A stretch of DNA of 5,190 bases from Nitrospirae bacterium RIFCSPLOW2_12_42_9 (GTDB lineage Bacteria; Nitrospirota; 9FT-COMBO-42-15; HDB-SIOI813), in assembly GCA_001805205.1 (NCBI GenBank), contig MHER01000197.1, positions 9,656 to 14,845 of the forward strand, read 5' to 3'. Of the stretch, positions 1 to 5,190 are shown one piece after another. The notes below the pieces were generated by a model that saw only the letters and a list, made by a program, of their open reading frames with translations, ran no database searches and was not told the DNA's origin. How positions within the stretch are numbered: the first letter of the stretch is position 1; each line of letters opens with the position of its first letter. The translations under genes were made by a program, and so were the position numbers.

Positions 1-1
1 A

Positions 2-343
2 ATTTGCAGGAAGAACTATGGTTGTACCCATTTCATAGTCGGGAGGGACCATGCAGGTGTTGGGAATTATTATGGCACCTTTGATGCCCATTATATATTC
101 GATGAGTTTGAAGATGGTGAGCTCGGAATAACACCCATGTTCTTTGACCACACCTTCTATTGCAAAAGGTGCACGAGTATGGCATCATACAAAACCTGTC
201 CCCACGATTCAAGTGAGCATGTAACACTATCCGGGACAAAGGTGCGTGAGATGCTGAGGAACGGGACAACACCTCCTCCGGAGTTCTCACGGCCTGAAGT
301 GGCAACGATACTTATTGAGGCCATGTCAGCTCAGAAAGGATAA
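2..343 (+). CDS. sat: Sulfate adenylyltransferase (ATP sulfurylase), C-terminal fragment
   Basis: This is the 3' end of a gene that starts before the window; 113 codons are visible, read from base 2 in frame. ATP sulfurylase interconverts sulfate plus ATP with adenosine phosphosulfate (APS) plus pyrophosphate in the cytoplasm, either activating sulfate for reduction or making ATP in reverse during sulfur oxidation. The visible part contains the nucleotide-binding motif GRDHAGV (fragment residues 14-20, bases 41-61), then a zinc-site-like C-x2-C-x8-C-x-H cluster (C54, C57, C66, H68) as in the bacterial and archaeal dissimilatory-type enzymes. The motifs [12 protein letters not shown] and [10 protein letters not shown] follow near the end. 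The protein stops about ten residues after the last conserved block, so no APS kinase domain is fused at the C-terminus. A terminator-like hairpin follows about 30 bp after the stop codon. The family call is very secure; the direction of the reaction in this organism cannot be told from this fragment. Confidence 0.96.
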   Translation: MCRKNYGCTHFIVGRDHAGVGNYYGTFDAHYIFDEFEDGELGITPMFFDHTFYCKRCTSMASYKTCPHDSSEHVTLSGTKVREMLRNGTTPPPEFSRPEVATILIEAMSAQKG

Positions 344-372
344 TAACCGGATTACATTGAGTTAAATATTAA

Positions 373-398
373 AGATGGGAGGCTTAAGCCTCCCATTT
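373..398 (+). terminator. Hairpin terminator downstream of sat
   Basis: A perfect 22-bp palindrome (375-396) forms a 9-bp stem, ATGGGAGGC / GCCTCCCAT, around a TTAA loop. It can be extended by a G-U and an A-U pair to 373-398. A T-rich stretch (TTTCCATTTCT) follows directly, as expected for a rho-independent terminator on the + strand. The T-tract is interrupted by C, so termination may be incomplete and allow read-through into purC, whose start lies only 24 bp beyond the palindrome. An in-frame ATG at 375 is part of this hairpin and is not the purC start. Confidence 0.7.
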
Positions 399-419
399 CC
401 ATTTCTGCAAGATAATAAC

Positions 420-1298
420 ATGGAAAAGGCCATATTAAAGATAGAAATTCCAGGTATCAAACCGCTCAGAAGTGGCAAGGTAAGGGATATCTTCGATCTT
501 GGTGATTATCTTTTGCTTGTCGCCTCTGATAGGATATCTGCATTTGATGTAATACTTCCAAATGGAATCCCGGGTAAAGGGAAGATTCTGACACAGATAT
601 CTGCATACTGGTTTAAACAAACAGAGAATATTATTCCCAATCACCTGGTCAGTGTTAATGTCAAAGATTTTCCTGATTTCTGCCAGTCTGCAGGTGATAT
701 GCTCGAAGGGAGGAGTATGCTTGTTAAAAAGGCAAAACCCCTTCCTGTTGAGTGTATTGTAAGGGGTTATATTTCCGGGTCCGGATGGAAAGAGTATAAA
801 AAGAACGGAACCGTTTGTGGCATCAAACTTCCATTTGGTCTTACAGAATCAGAGAAACTTTCTGAACCTATCTTCACGCCGAGCACCAAAGCAGAAGAAG
901 GACATGACATTAACATTAGCTTTGAAGAGGCCGGCAAGAGGGTGGGTGGTGAACTGGCAGGGCAGTTGAGGGATATAAGCATAAAGATTTATAAAAAGGC
1001 ACAGAATATGGCAGAAGATAAGGGGATTATAATTGCTGATACAAAATTTGAGTTTGGTCTCATCAATAATAAGCTTATATTGATAGATGAAGTCCTCACA
1101 CCCGATTCCTCACGCTTCTGGTCTATCAAGACATATCAGCCAGGAAAAGGGCAGGATAGCTATGACAAACAGATAATCAGAGATTACCTTCTAACACTCA
1201 CATGGGACCAGCGCCCACCAGGGCCAGTGCTCCCTGATGAGATTATAGAAAAGGCCTCTCTACGCTATAAGGAAATAATGGATATCCTTATCCATTAG
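420..1298 (+). CDS. purC: Phosphoribosylaminoimidazole-succinocarboxamide synthase (SAICAR synthase)
   Basis: The gene encodes a complete 292-residue cytoplasmic enzyme of de novo purine biosynthesis. It joins CAIR and L-aspartate using ATP to give SAICAR. Family landmarks in order are the nucleotide-binding SGKVRD (residues 18-23, normally RGKVRD), DRISAFD (37-43), the first SAICAR signature [14 protein letters not shown] (108-121), [11 protein letters not shown] (153-163), the second signature IADTKFEFG (205-213) and [14 protein letters not shown] (221-234). The length fits the long bacterial/fungal-type PurC (about 290-300 residues) rather than the roughly 240-residue E. coli type. The start at 420 is chosen because it opens with MEKAILK just before the conserved core; the upstream in-frame ATG at 375 lies inside the terminator hairpin and would add 15 non-conserved residues. 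No clear Shine-Dalgarno sequence precedes the ATG. No other pur gene is adjacent. The gene is convergent with the UbiB-like gene. Confidence 0.95.
   Translation: MEKAILKIEIPGIKPLRSGKVRDIFDLGDYLLLVASDRISAFDVILPNGIPGKGKILTQISAYWFKQTENIIPNHLVSVNVKDFPDFCQSAGDMLEGRSMLVKKAKPLPVECIVRGYISGSGWKEYKKNGTVCGIKLPFGLTESEKLSEPIFTPSTKAEEGHDINISFEEAGKRVGGELAGQLRDISIKIYKKAQNMAEDKGIIIADTKFEFGLINNKLILIDEVLTPDSSRFWSIKTYQPGKGQDSYDKQIIRDYLLTLTWDQRPPGPVLPDEIIEKASLRYKEIMDILIH
1276..1297. terminator. AU-rich hairpin over the purC stop codon, possible bidirectional terminator
   Basis: A perfect 9-bp inverted repeat, TAATGGATA / TATCCATTA, with a TCCT loop overlaps the last purC codons and the first two bases of its TAG stop. 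It lies at the convergent junction of two genes, where a terminator is expected. The stem has only two G-C pairs and no proper T-run follows on either strand, so this is a weak call. A second short repeat, AAAATG / CATTTT (1315-1328), lies in the 31-bp gap and could contribute. Confidence 0.25.
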
Positions 1299-1329
1299 AA
1301 TAAGTTTACGCTCAAAAATGCCCATTTTA

Positions 1330-3006
1330 TTACAACCTGCCGGAGCGGAGGATGGCCCAGACGAGCCACATTCCTAAGAAACCGGCAACTAAATAACCGA
1401 TCACTCCTATTACTGGAAATCCGAGGAATAGTGGACCTATCTGTGTCTGCATAATAATTGATGACCCCACTATTATCGCAGCAATGATAAGACTGAAGGA
1501 TAATCTGTTACTTGCTTTGTCTATATGCTGTTCGAGATCTTCCAGTCTCTCATGCCTGACCTCTATTTCGATACGTCCTTCTTTAAGATGTTTTATCAGA
1601 TTACGGAGGTCACGGGGGAGATTTCTTATGATACTGTTTATCTCCATCCCGACCTTTGTCAGATCGTTATATATTCTTGAAGGCTCAAAGAGTTTTTTTC
1701 TAATCAATACCTGGGTATAAGGCCTGATGTTCTCCACAAGATTGAATTCAGGGTCGAGGGTTCTTACTATGGATTCAACTGTCATGAATGTCTTTCCAAA
1801 GAGGAGGAGTTCTGTGGGTAACTTCACTTGATAACGCCTTCCTATGGATACTAATCCTTCCATGAATTCAGCAAATGAGAATTCTTTTATTGGTATATCA
1901 TAAAAACTCTCTAAAAAATATCTCAGATCCCGCTTGAATGCCTTTGGGTCAAAATCACCTGTAAGCAGACCAACATCAAGGTATATATCCATTATCTTTC
2001 CAACATCCTTATCCAGAATAGCTAAAAACAGGTTTGAGAGATTATCTGTCAGTTCAACATCGAGATGCCCCATTATCCCAAAGTCATGGAAACATATTCT
2101 GCCATTATCGAGTATAAATATATTGCCGGGGTGAGGGTCAGCGTGGAAAAAACCATGTTCAAATATCTGTGTCAGATAGGATTCAGTAAAGTTTTTTGCA
2201 AGATTCCGCTTGTACTTAATATCTCCATCTATCTCATCAACCTTCCTTCCTGTTGCGAACTCTATAGTAAGGATATGCCTTCCACTTAGTTCCCATATGA
2301 CTTCAGGCACATATACGGTCTTAGACCCCTTAAATAAGTCCCTGAACTTGTCTGCGCTCCTCCCTTCAATCCTGTAATCCAGTTCTCTGCGTATTGATTG
2401 GCCGAATTCTTCGACCATTCCAACAGGGTCATACAATCTCGCCTCGGGTATATACTTATTTAACAACCTCGCGAGATTCATTAATATATTCAGGTCTGTC
2501 TCAATAATCTCCCTTATTTCCGGACGCTGTATCTTTACAACCACATCCCTTCCGTCAAATAATTTAGCCCTGTGGACCTGACCTATGGATGCTGCGGCGA
2601 GTGGTTTTTCATCAAAGTATGCATATAGTTTTTCTATAGGTTTTCCAAATTGAGAAATGATCTCTTTCTGAGTACTTTCGAAGGGAAATGGAGGGACGTG
2701 GTCCTGGAGTTTCTGGAGTTCTTTAACGAAATCTTCTGATAAGATATCCCTTCTGAGACTTAATATCTGGCCGAACTTTATAAATGTAGGACCTAACTCT
2801 TCAAGGGCCAGCCTGAACTGTTCACCCGCATCCTTCGGAATTATTTCCTGCCGGGCAGTCCTCAACAGTCGTTTACCAAGTGGAATATAGCCCTGCAGGT
2901 TTAATCTATCAACAACATAACCAAACCCGTATTTAATAAGGGTATTTAGAATCTGCCGGACACGCTGTAAATCCCTGTAGGTCTGCCTAAAGTGGTAAAA
3001 TGCCAT
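1330..3006 (-). CDS. ubiB: UbiB/ABC1 (ADCK) family atypical protein kinase-like membrane protein
   Basis: The 558-residue protein matches the usual length of UbiB (about 550). UbiB-family proteins are membrane-bound ATPases or kinases needed for isoprenoid quinone biosynthesis, probably making lipid intermediates accessible; their exact substrate is unsettled. Visible motifs in order are the family hallmark KxGQ (KFGQ, 77-80), the alanine-rich loop AAASIGQV (137-144) replacing the glycine-rich loop of ordinary kinases, the ATP-binding lysine in VVVKIQRP (K158), RRELDY (206-211), the catalytic-loop equivalent HADPHPGN (288-295) and the metal-binding DFG (308-310). All key residues are present, so the enzyme looks active. 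Two hydrophobic C-terminal helices (about 503-519 and 526-550) are the typical UbiB membrane anchor. The start lies 14 nt after the stop of the upstream gene, so the two are probably co-transcribed. No quinone biosynthesis gene is visible nearby, so the quinone role rests on family membership alone. Confidence 0.9.
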   Translation of the reverse strand: MAFYHFRQTYRDLQRVRQILNTLIKYGFGYVVDRLNLQGYIPLGKRLLRTARQEIIPKDAGEQFRLALEELGPTFIKFGQILSLRRDILSEDFVKELQKLQDHVPPFPFESTQKEIISQFGKPIEKLYAYFDEKPLAAASIGQVHRAKLFDGRDVVVKIQRPEIREIIETDLNILMNLARLLNKYIPEARLYDPVGMVEEFGQSIRRELDYRIEGRSADKFRDLFKGSKTVYVPEVIWELSGRHILTIEFATGRKVDEIDGDIKYKRNLAKNFTESYLTQIFEHGFFHADPHPGNIFILDNGRICFHDFGIMGHLDVELTDNLSNLFLAILDKDVGKIMDIYLDVGLLTGDFDPKAFKRDLRYFLESFYDIPIKEFSFAEFMEGLVSIGRRYQVKLPTELLLFGKTFMTVESIVRTLDPEFNLVENIRPYTQVLIRKKLFEPSRIYNDLTKVGMEINSIIRNLPRDLRNLIKHLKEGRIEIEVRHERLEDLEQHIDKASNRLSFSLIIAAIIVGSSIIMQTQIGPLFLGFPVIGVIGYLVAGFLGMWLVWAILRSGRL

Positions 3007-3008
3007 AG

Positions 3009-3013
3009 CCCCT
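3009..3013 (-). promoter_or_regulatory. Putative ribosome binding site of the UbiB-like gene
   Basis: AGGGG on the minus strand is the only Shine-Dalgarno-like sequence in the 14-nt gap before the ATG. It is only 2 nt from the start, which is unusually close; translation may be coupled to the preceding gene. Confidence 0.35.
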
Positions 3014-3020
3014 GCTTGAC

Positions 3021-3599
3021 CTACATATCATCATTCCATTCATTATCATGCCCCCATGGCATGCCTCTCCTGTGATGACCCATCCATCCACTGATAAAAT
3101 TAACCAGATCCCCATACTGGTCATCAGACAGAAACTCTTTTGTCTTTAAAAGTGTCCTTATCCTATAGGAGTGAAGGGCTGACCTCAAAGATCCCAATTT
3201 ATTCGCGCTTTCTTCTATAGCCTTATCGCTACTTGAACGGTTCTTAATTAAGTCCGTCAGATCCATTGTTGCAATCTCTATATCAACACTTTTCCTTAAC
3301 ACCTCTTTTCTATACTCAGAATAGAGCTTCCCGAATTTTTCAGCCTGTTCTTCTGTAAGATTCAACCTGTCCTTCAGGTAATCCCAGGGGTACATCATGG
3401 GCATTCCCATGCCTTTGCCCATCATCGGCATCTTCATCTTGTGCATCATCATATCCGGCCCTTTATCGCCCGATTCATCCATCATCCCTCCTCCCATCAT
3501 ATGGGCCTTGTGTGCATCACCCATCCCGGCTGCAGCGATCTGACTTCCTATAAAAACCAATATCATCATCATAAAAATTATAATTGGTTTCTTTTGCAT
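3021..3599 (-). CDS. Secreted Met/His-rich Spy/CpxP-like periplasmic protein (heavy-metal sensor/chaperone family)
   Basis: The 192-residue protein has a basic N-terminus, a hydrophobic stretch (about 5-22) and an AAA-type signal-peptidase site near residue 24, so it should be exported to the periplasm. Residues 26-69 hold 16 methionines in 44 positions plus several histidines, the kind of soft-metal ligand array seen in copper- and silver-binding periplasmic proteins. A predicted helical domain follows, with two LTxxQ-type motifs, LTEEQ (81-85) and LSDDQ (157-161). This paired motif is the hallmark of the Spy/CpxP/CnrR family of periplasmic chaperones and metal sensors. The tail is again His/Met/Trp-rich (HHRRGMPWGH). 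Known relatives bind unfolded proteins or repress envelope-stress or metal-resistance regulators; which role applies here is unknown. The gene lies between the TlpA-like gene (57 nt upstream) and the UbiB-like gene (14 nt downstream). Family assignment is fairly sure, metal binding is inferred. Confidence 0.78.
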   Translation of the reverse strand: MQKKPIIIFMMMILVFIGSQIAAAGMGDAHKAHMMGGGMMDESGDKGPDMMMHKMKMPMMGKGMGMPMMYPWDYLKDRLNLTEEQAEKFGKLYSEYRKEVLRKSVDIEIATMDLTDLIKNRSSSDKAIEESANKLGSLRSALHSYRIRTLLKTKEFLSDDQYGDLVNFISGWMGHHRRGMPWGHDNEWNDDM

Positions 3600-3605
3600 T
3601 GTTTT

Positions 3606-3613
3606 CCTCCTTT
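3606..3613 (-). promoter_or_regulatory. Strong ribosome binding site of the Spy-like gene
   Basis: AAAGGAGG on the minus strand lies 6 nt before the ATG at 3599. It is the best Shine-Dalgarno sequence in the window and fixes the start. Its strength compared with the weak sites of the flanking genes suggests the Spy-like protein is made in larger amounts than its operon partners. Confidence 0.8.
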
Positions 3614-3656
3614 GTTAATTGTTAAAAGAAAATAAGCCTGGTAAATAATTTTTTTA

Positions 3657-4232
3657 TTAAATAGAGGCCTTAAAGATGGATGTAATATATTGAGTTGCCT
3701 CTTTAGTATTCCAGTCTCTGCTCCCCTGAGCCACCCCTATAATCTGTCCTTTTGAATTAATAAAATATGTGGTAGGAAGAGCCCAGACTTTATAAATATC
3801 TGTAACCTCAAGATCTTTATCTATAAGGGCGGGGAATGTCAGATTATATTTAGTTATGAATGAATTGACACTTTTTGTGTCATCACCTGAAGCAATGGCT
3901 AAAATAACCAGTCCTCTGTCTTTAAATTGCTGGTGTAGTCTCTCCATGGACGGCATCTCCTGGCGACACGGCCCGCACCATGTTGCCCAGAAATTTAATA
4001 TTACTATCTTGCCCCTGAAATTCTTTAAACTTATATTCCGGTTATTTATGTCTTTAAGAGTAAAATCCTTTGCATCTGCAGGAACTGTATACTCCTGAAC
4101 ACCAAAGTTTAACGCATACTTACTTGTATCCGCCAATGAGTATGTAATAAATATCGTTACTATTAAACATAAGCTTACAACTATTGAGGAAAAAATAACC
4201 AGACAGGCTTTTCGTCTAATAGGTAATATCAT
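3657..4232 (-). CDS. TlpA/ResA-family membrane-anchored thiol:disulfide oxidoreductase
   Basis: The 191-residue protein has a short positively charged N-terminus (RRK at 6-8) followed by one hydrophobic segment (about 9-33), which acts as an uncleaved anchor or signal and places the rest outside the cytoplasmic membrane. The thioredoxin-fold domain begins near residue 52 (DAKDFTLKD) and carries the active site WCGPC (85-89, cysteines 86 and 89) and the cis-proline loop WALPTTYF (P153). Together with the AhpC/TSA-like opening, this is typical of TlpA, ResA and CcmG proteins, which reduce exported cysteines, for example in apocytochrome c maturation or cuproprotein assembly. It is the first gene of the leftward operon and has a good promoter upstream. 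The ribosome binding site is weak (AGAG at 4236-4239). No cytochrome c maturation gene is nearby, so the partner protein is unknown. The fold and family are secure; the physiological substrate is not. Confidence 0.9.
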   Translation of the reverse strand: MILPIRRKACLVIFSSIVVSLCLIVTIFITYSLADTSKYALNFGVQEYTVPADAKDFTLKDINNRNISLKNFRGKIVILNFWATWCGPCRQEMPSMERLHQQFKDRGLVILAIASGDDTKSVNSFITKYNLTFPALIDKDLEVTDIYKVWALPTTYFINSKGQIIGVAQGSRDWNTKEATQYITSIFKASI

Positions 4233-4275
4233 CTGCTCTTTTATTCATAAAATATTTTTCAACTAACCTGACTGA

Positions 4276-4305
4276 AATATAGCATGCATGTAATCTGTAC
4301 GTCAA
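4276..4305 (-). promoter_or_regulatory. Sigma-70-type promoter of the tlpA-spy-ubiB operon
   Basis: On the minus strand, TTGACG (-35, 4300-4305) and TATATT (-10, 4276-4281) each match the consensus at five of six bases, with an 18-bp spacer. The expected transcript start near 4269 leaves a leader of about 37 nt before the ATG at 4232. It is the only convincing promoter seen in the window. The spacer contains the palindrome CATGCATG (4283-4290), which could be a protein-binding site but is short. The left copy of a 13-bp direct repeat starts 1 bp beyond the -35 box. Confidence 0.65.
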
Positions 4306-4306
4306 G

Positions 4307-4319
4307 CTTATTACATCTG
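4307..4319 (+). repeat. 13-bp direct repeat, left copy
   Basis: CTTATTACATCTG is repeated exactly at 4510-4522. This copy lies between the -35 box of the operon promoter and the left end of the inverted-repeat element, sharing its last base with the element end. Confidence 0.8.
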
Positions 4320-4474
4320 ACGACTTCGTAAAAAGTCGGGTGCCCTCTGGGCGTGCGGCGTTGCGCTGCATCCTTCGTCATTGCGGCGTAACTATAAGTA
4401 CGCCTCATTCCTCAGAATTTGCGCGCCTTCGGGTACCCACTTTTGTGGGTGATGTAGCTTTTTACAAAGTCGTC
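4319..4474. mobile_element. 156-bp MITE/REP-like palindromic intergenic element
   Basis: The terminal inverted repeats are GACGACTTCGTAAAAAG (4319-4335) and its complement at 4458-4474, with 16 of 17 positions matching. Inner paired blocks GGGTGCCC (4338-4345) and GGGTACCC (4431-4438) continue the symmetry, and the centre TGCGGCGTA / TACGCCTCA (4382-4390 with 4399-4407, 8 of 9) closes it. The single strand could therefore fold into a long, interrupted hairpin. Local hairpins are also present: GCCC-TCT-GGGC (4342-4352) and ACCCAC-TTTT-GTGGGT (4435-4450). The element is clearly more GC-rich than its AT-rich surroundings. It carries no credible gene and would need a transposase in trans if mobile. 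The style resembles dispersed intergenic repeats of environmental Nitrospirota and Desulfobacterota genomes; that resemblance is recalled, not searched. Confidence 0.7.
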
Positions 4475-4485
4475 CACTTCTGGTG

Positions 4486-4501
4486 TTTTTACGAGTTCAT
4501 C
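4486..4501. repeat. Second, degenerate copy of the right terminal inverted repeat
   Basis: TTTTTACGAGTTCATC matches the complement of the left terminal repeat at 13 of 16 positions and lies 11 bp outside the better right end. It may be the true outer end of a longer element (4319-4501) or the remnant of a second insertion. Confidence 0.5.
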
Positions 4502-4509
4502 ACATCTAT

Positions 4510-4522
4510 CTTATTACATCTG
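4510..4522 (+). repeat. 13-bp direct repeat, right copy
   Basis: This is an exact copy of CTTATTACATCTG at 4307-4319. It lies immediately downstream of the metH-type stop codon (TGA, 4523-4525 on the minus strand) and 35 bp outside the right terminal inverted repeat, or 8 bp outside its degenerate copy. Confidence 0.8.
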
Positions 4523-5188
4523 TCATCTGGTATGTTCTTGCAATAATCTCTCAGCCACATGGACAACATCACCAACATCTTTTGCATAACCATCTGCCCC
4601 TATCTCATCTGCAAATCTCCGGGTGGTTACTGCCCCTCCAATCATTATCCTGTAAGGGAGTCCGCGATCACGTACAGCATCTCTGACAATCTTCATCTGC
4701 ATCATCGTCGTTGTCATAAGCGCCGAGAGTCCAATTATATCCGCATGATATTTTTCTGCTGTACTCAATATATCCTCAGCAGGAACATTTTTCCCGAGAT
4801 CTATCACCTCAAAGCCAAAATTCTTTAACATCATGCTGCATATGTTTTTGCCAAGATCATGAATATCTCCCTTAACTGTAGCCATAATTATAGTCCCCTT
4901 TTTCTCCATAGCCCCATCTTTTTCCATAAAAGGGACCAATATATCCACTCCCCTCTTCATAGTCTCAGCAGAGGCCACCAGGTGGGGAATAAACTTTTTC
5001 CGTTCTGCAAACAGGTCCCCAAGATGCCTGATAGCCGGGGTCATTATTTTTAGGAATATTTCCCTTGGTTCTATACCCTCCCCGAGTCCTTTTCTGACAA
5101 ATACCTCTATGCCGTCTCTATCCCCCTGAACTATTGCATCAAATATACTGTCCTTTGTGCTTAACTCAGTCTTTACTAATTCTGCCTT
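4523..5188 (-). CDS. metH: Cobalamin-dependent methionine synthase-type protein, C-terminal corrinoid-binding part
   Basis: The frame stays open to the window edge, so the gene starts beyond base 5190; 221 residues are visible. They comprise the four-helix cap domain (about fragment residues 10-90, including FIPHLVASAETMKRG) and a Rossmann-like B12-binding domain with GDIHDLG. In that motif D108, H110 and G113 form the DxHxxG site, and the histidine (codon 4859-4861) is the lower axial cobalt ligand. GLSALMTTTMMQM (residue 153 on) and MIGGAVTT (about 182-189) complete the corrinoid pocket. In MetH this module carries the methyl group from methyltetrahydrofolate to homocysteine. The protein ends right after the B12 domain, so it lacks the C-terminal SAM-binding reactivation domain of E. 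coli MetH, as in the short MetH forms of many anaerobes. A stand-alone corrinoid protein of a methyltransferase system is the alternative, because the upstream domains are not visible. An internal ATG at 5044 lies within the conserved cap domain and is not the start. Confidence 0.75.
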   Translation of the reverse strand, partial: KAELVKTELSTKDSIFDAIVQGDRDGIEVFVRKGLGEGIEPREIFLKIMTPAIRHLGDLFAERKKFIPHLVASAETMKRGVDILVPFMEKDGAMEKKGTIIMATVKGDIHDLGKNICSMMLKNFGFEVIDLGKNVPAEDILSTAEKYHADIIGLSALMTTTMMQMKIVRDAVRDRGLPYRIMIGGAVTTRRFADEIGADGYAKDVGDVVHVAERLLQEHTR

Positions 5189-5190
5189 CT

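Noticed and set aside
33..305. 90-codon minus-strand frame opposite sat
   Set aside because: It is fully antisense to a strongly conserved ATP sulfurylase coding region and has no recognisable domain.
375..419. Extended purC start at the ATG at 375
   Set aside because: This ATG is the first base-paired part of the terminator hairpin, and the 15 added residues do not resemble PurC N-termini.
1934..2289. Plus-strand frames opposite the UbiB-like gene
   Set aside because: They are shadows of a well-conserved kinase-like coding sequence and resemble nothing in their own right.
3441..3635. His-rich plus-strand frame opposite the Spy-like gene
   Set aside because: Its histidines come from the reverse complement of ATG (methionine) codons in the Met-rich segment; it is not an independent metal-binding peptide.
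3643..3660. AT-only inverted repeat with a T-run just after the tlpA-like gene
   Set aside because: The stem is five A-T pairs around a T loop and is too weak to be called a terminator; the next gene on the same strand follows closely with a strong ribosome binding site.
4216..4248. Ten-residue upstream open frame (ATG at 4248 to TAG at 4216, minus strand) overlapping the tlpA-like start
   Set aside because: It would suit leader-peptide control, but it has no ribosome binding site, no run of regulatory codons and no alternative hairpins, so chance is the simpler explanation.
4283..4290. CATGCATG palindrome in the promoter spacer as an operator
   Set aside because: Eight bp is too short and matches no regulator site I can name with confidence; it is noted only within the promoter entry.
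4340..4546. Open frame of 68 codons on the + strand across the intergenic region
   Set aside because: It lies over the palindromic element and the 3' end of the metH-type gene, has an odd composition and no ribosome binding site. Such frames arise readily in GC-rich repeats.

Overview
The window holds six protein-coding genes of a moderately AT-rich bacterial chromosome, two of them cut by the window edges. There is no rRNA, tRNA, CRISPR array or complete transposase gene. The gene content suggests a sulfur-metabolising, probably anaerobic or microaerophilic Gram-negative bacterium: a dissimilatory-type ATP sulfurylase, a cobalamin-dependent methionine synthase without its reactivation domain, and exported redox and metal-stress proteins. 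Nitrospirota (Thermodesulfovibrionia-like) or Desulfobacterota would fit, but this is inference from gene types and the style of the intergenic repeat, not a phylogenetic result.

Left part (1-1298, + strand): the last 113 codons of sat (sulfate adenylyltransferase), a hairpin terminator, then a complete purC (SAICAR synthase of purine biosynthesis). purC runs convergently into the next gene with only 31 bp between the stop codons.

Middle part (4305 down to 1330, - strand): a likely three-gene operon transcribed leftwards from a good sigma-70-type promoter at 4276-4305. The order is a membrane-anchored TlpA/ResA-type thioredoxin, a secreted Met/His-rich Spy/CpxP-like protein, and a UbiB/ABC1-family atypical kinase. 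The spacings are 57 and 14 nt. The first two products should act in the periplasm on thiol redox state and metal or envelope stress. The third is expected at the inner face of the membrane and is linked in its family to isoprenoid quinone biosynthesis. A shared role in respiratory or envelope redox homeostasis is an inference from co-location.

Right part (4306-5190): a 156-bp inverted-repeat element (MITE/REP-like, non-coding) sits between the operon promoter and the 3' end of a leftward corrinoid-binding gene (metH-type, partial). The element region is bracketed by 13-bp perfect direct repeats, one abutting the -35 box of the operon promoter and the other directly following the metH stop codon. 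This is the most unusual structure in the window. I found no clear sign of a wholly new biological system; the remaining genes are recognisable members of known families.
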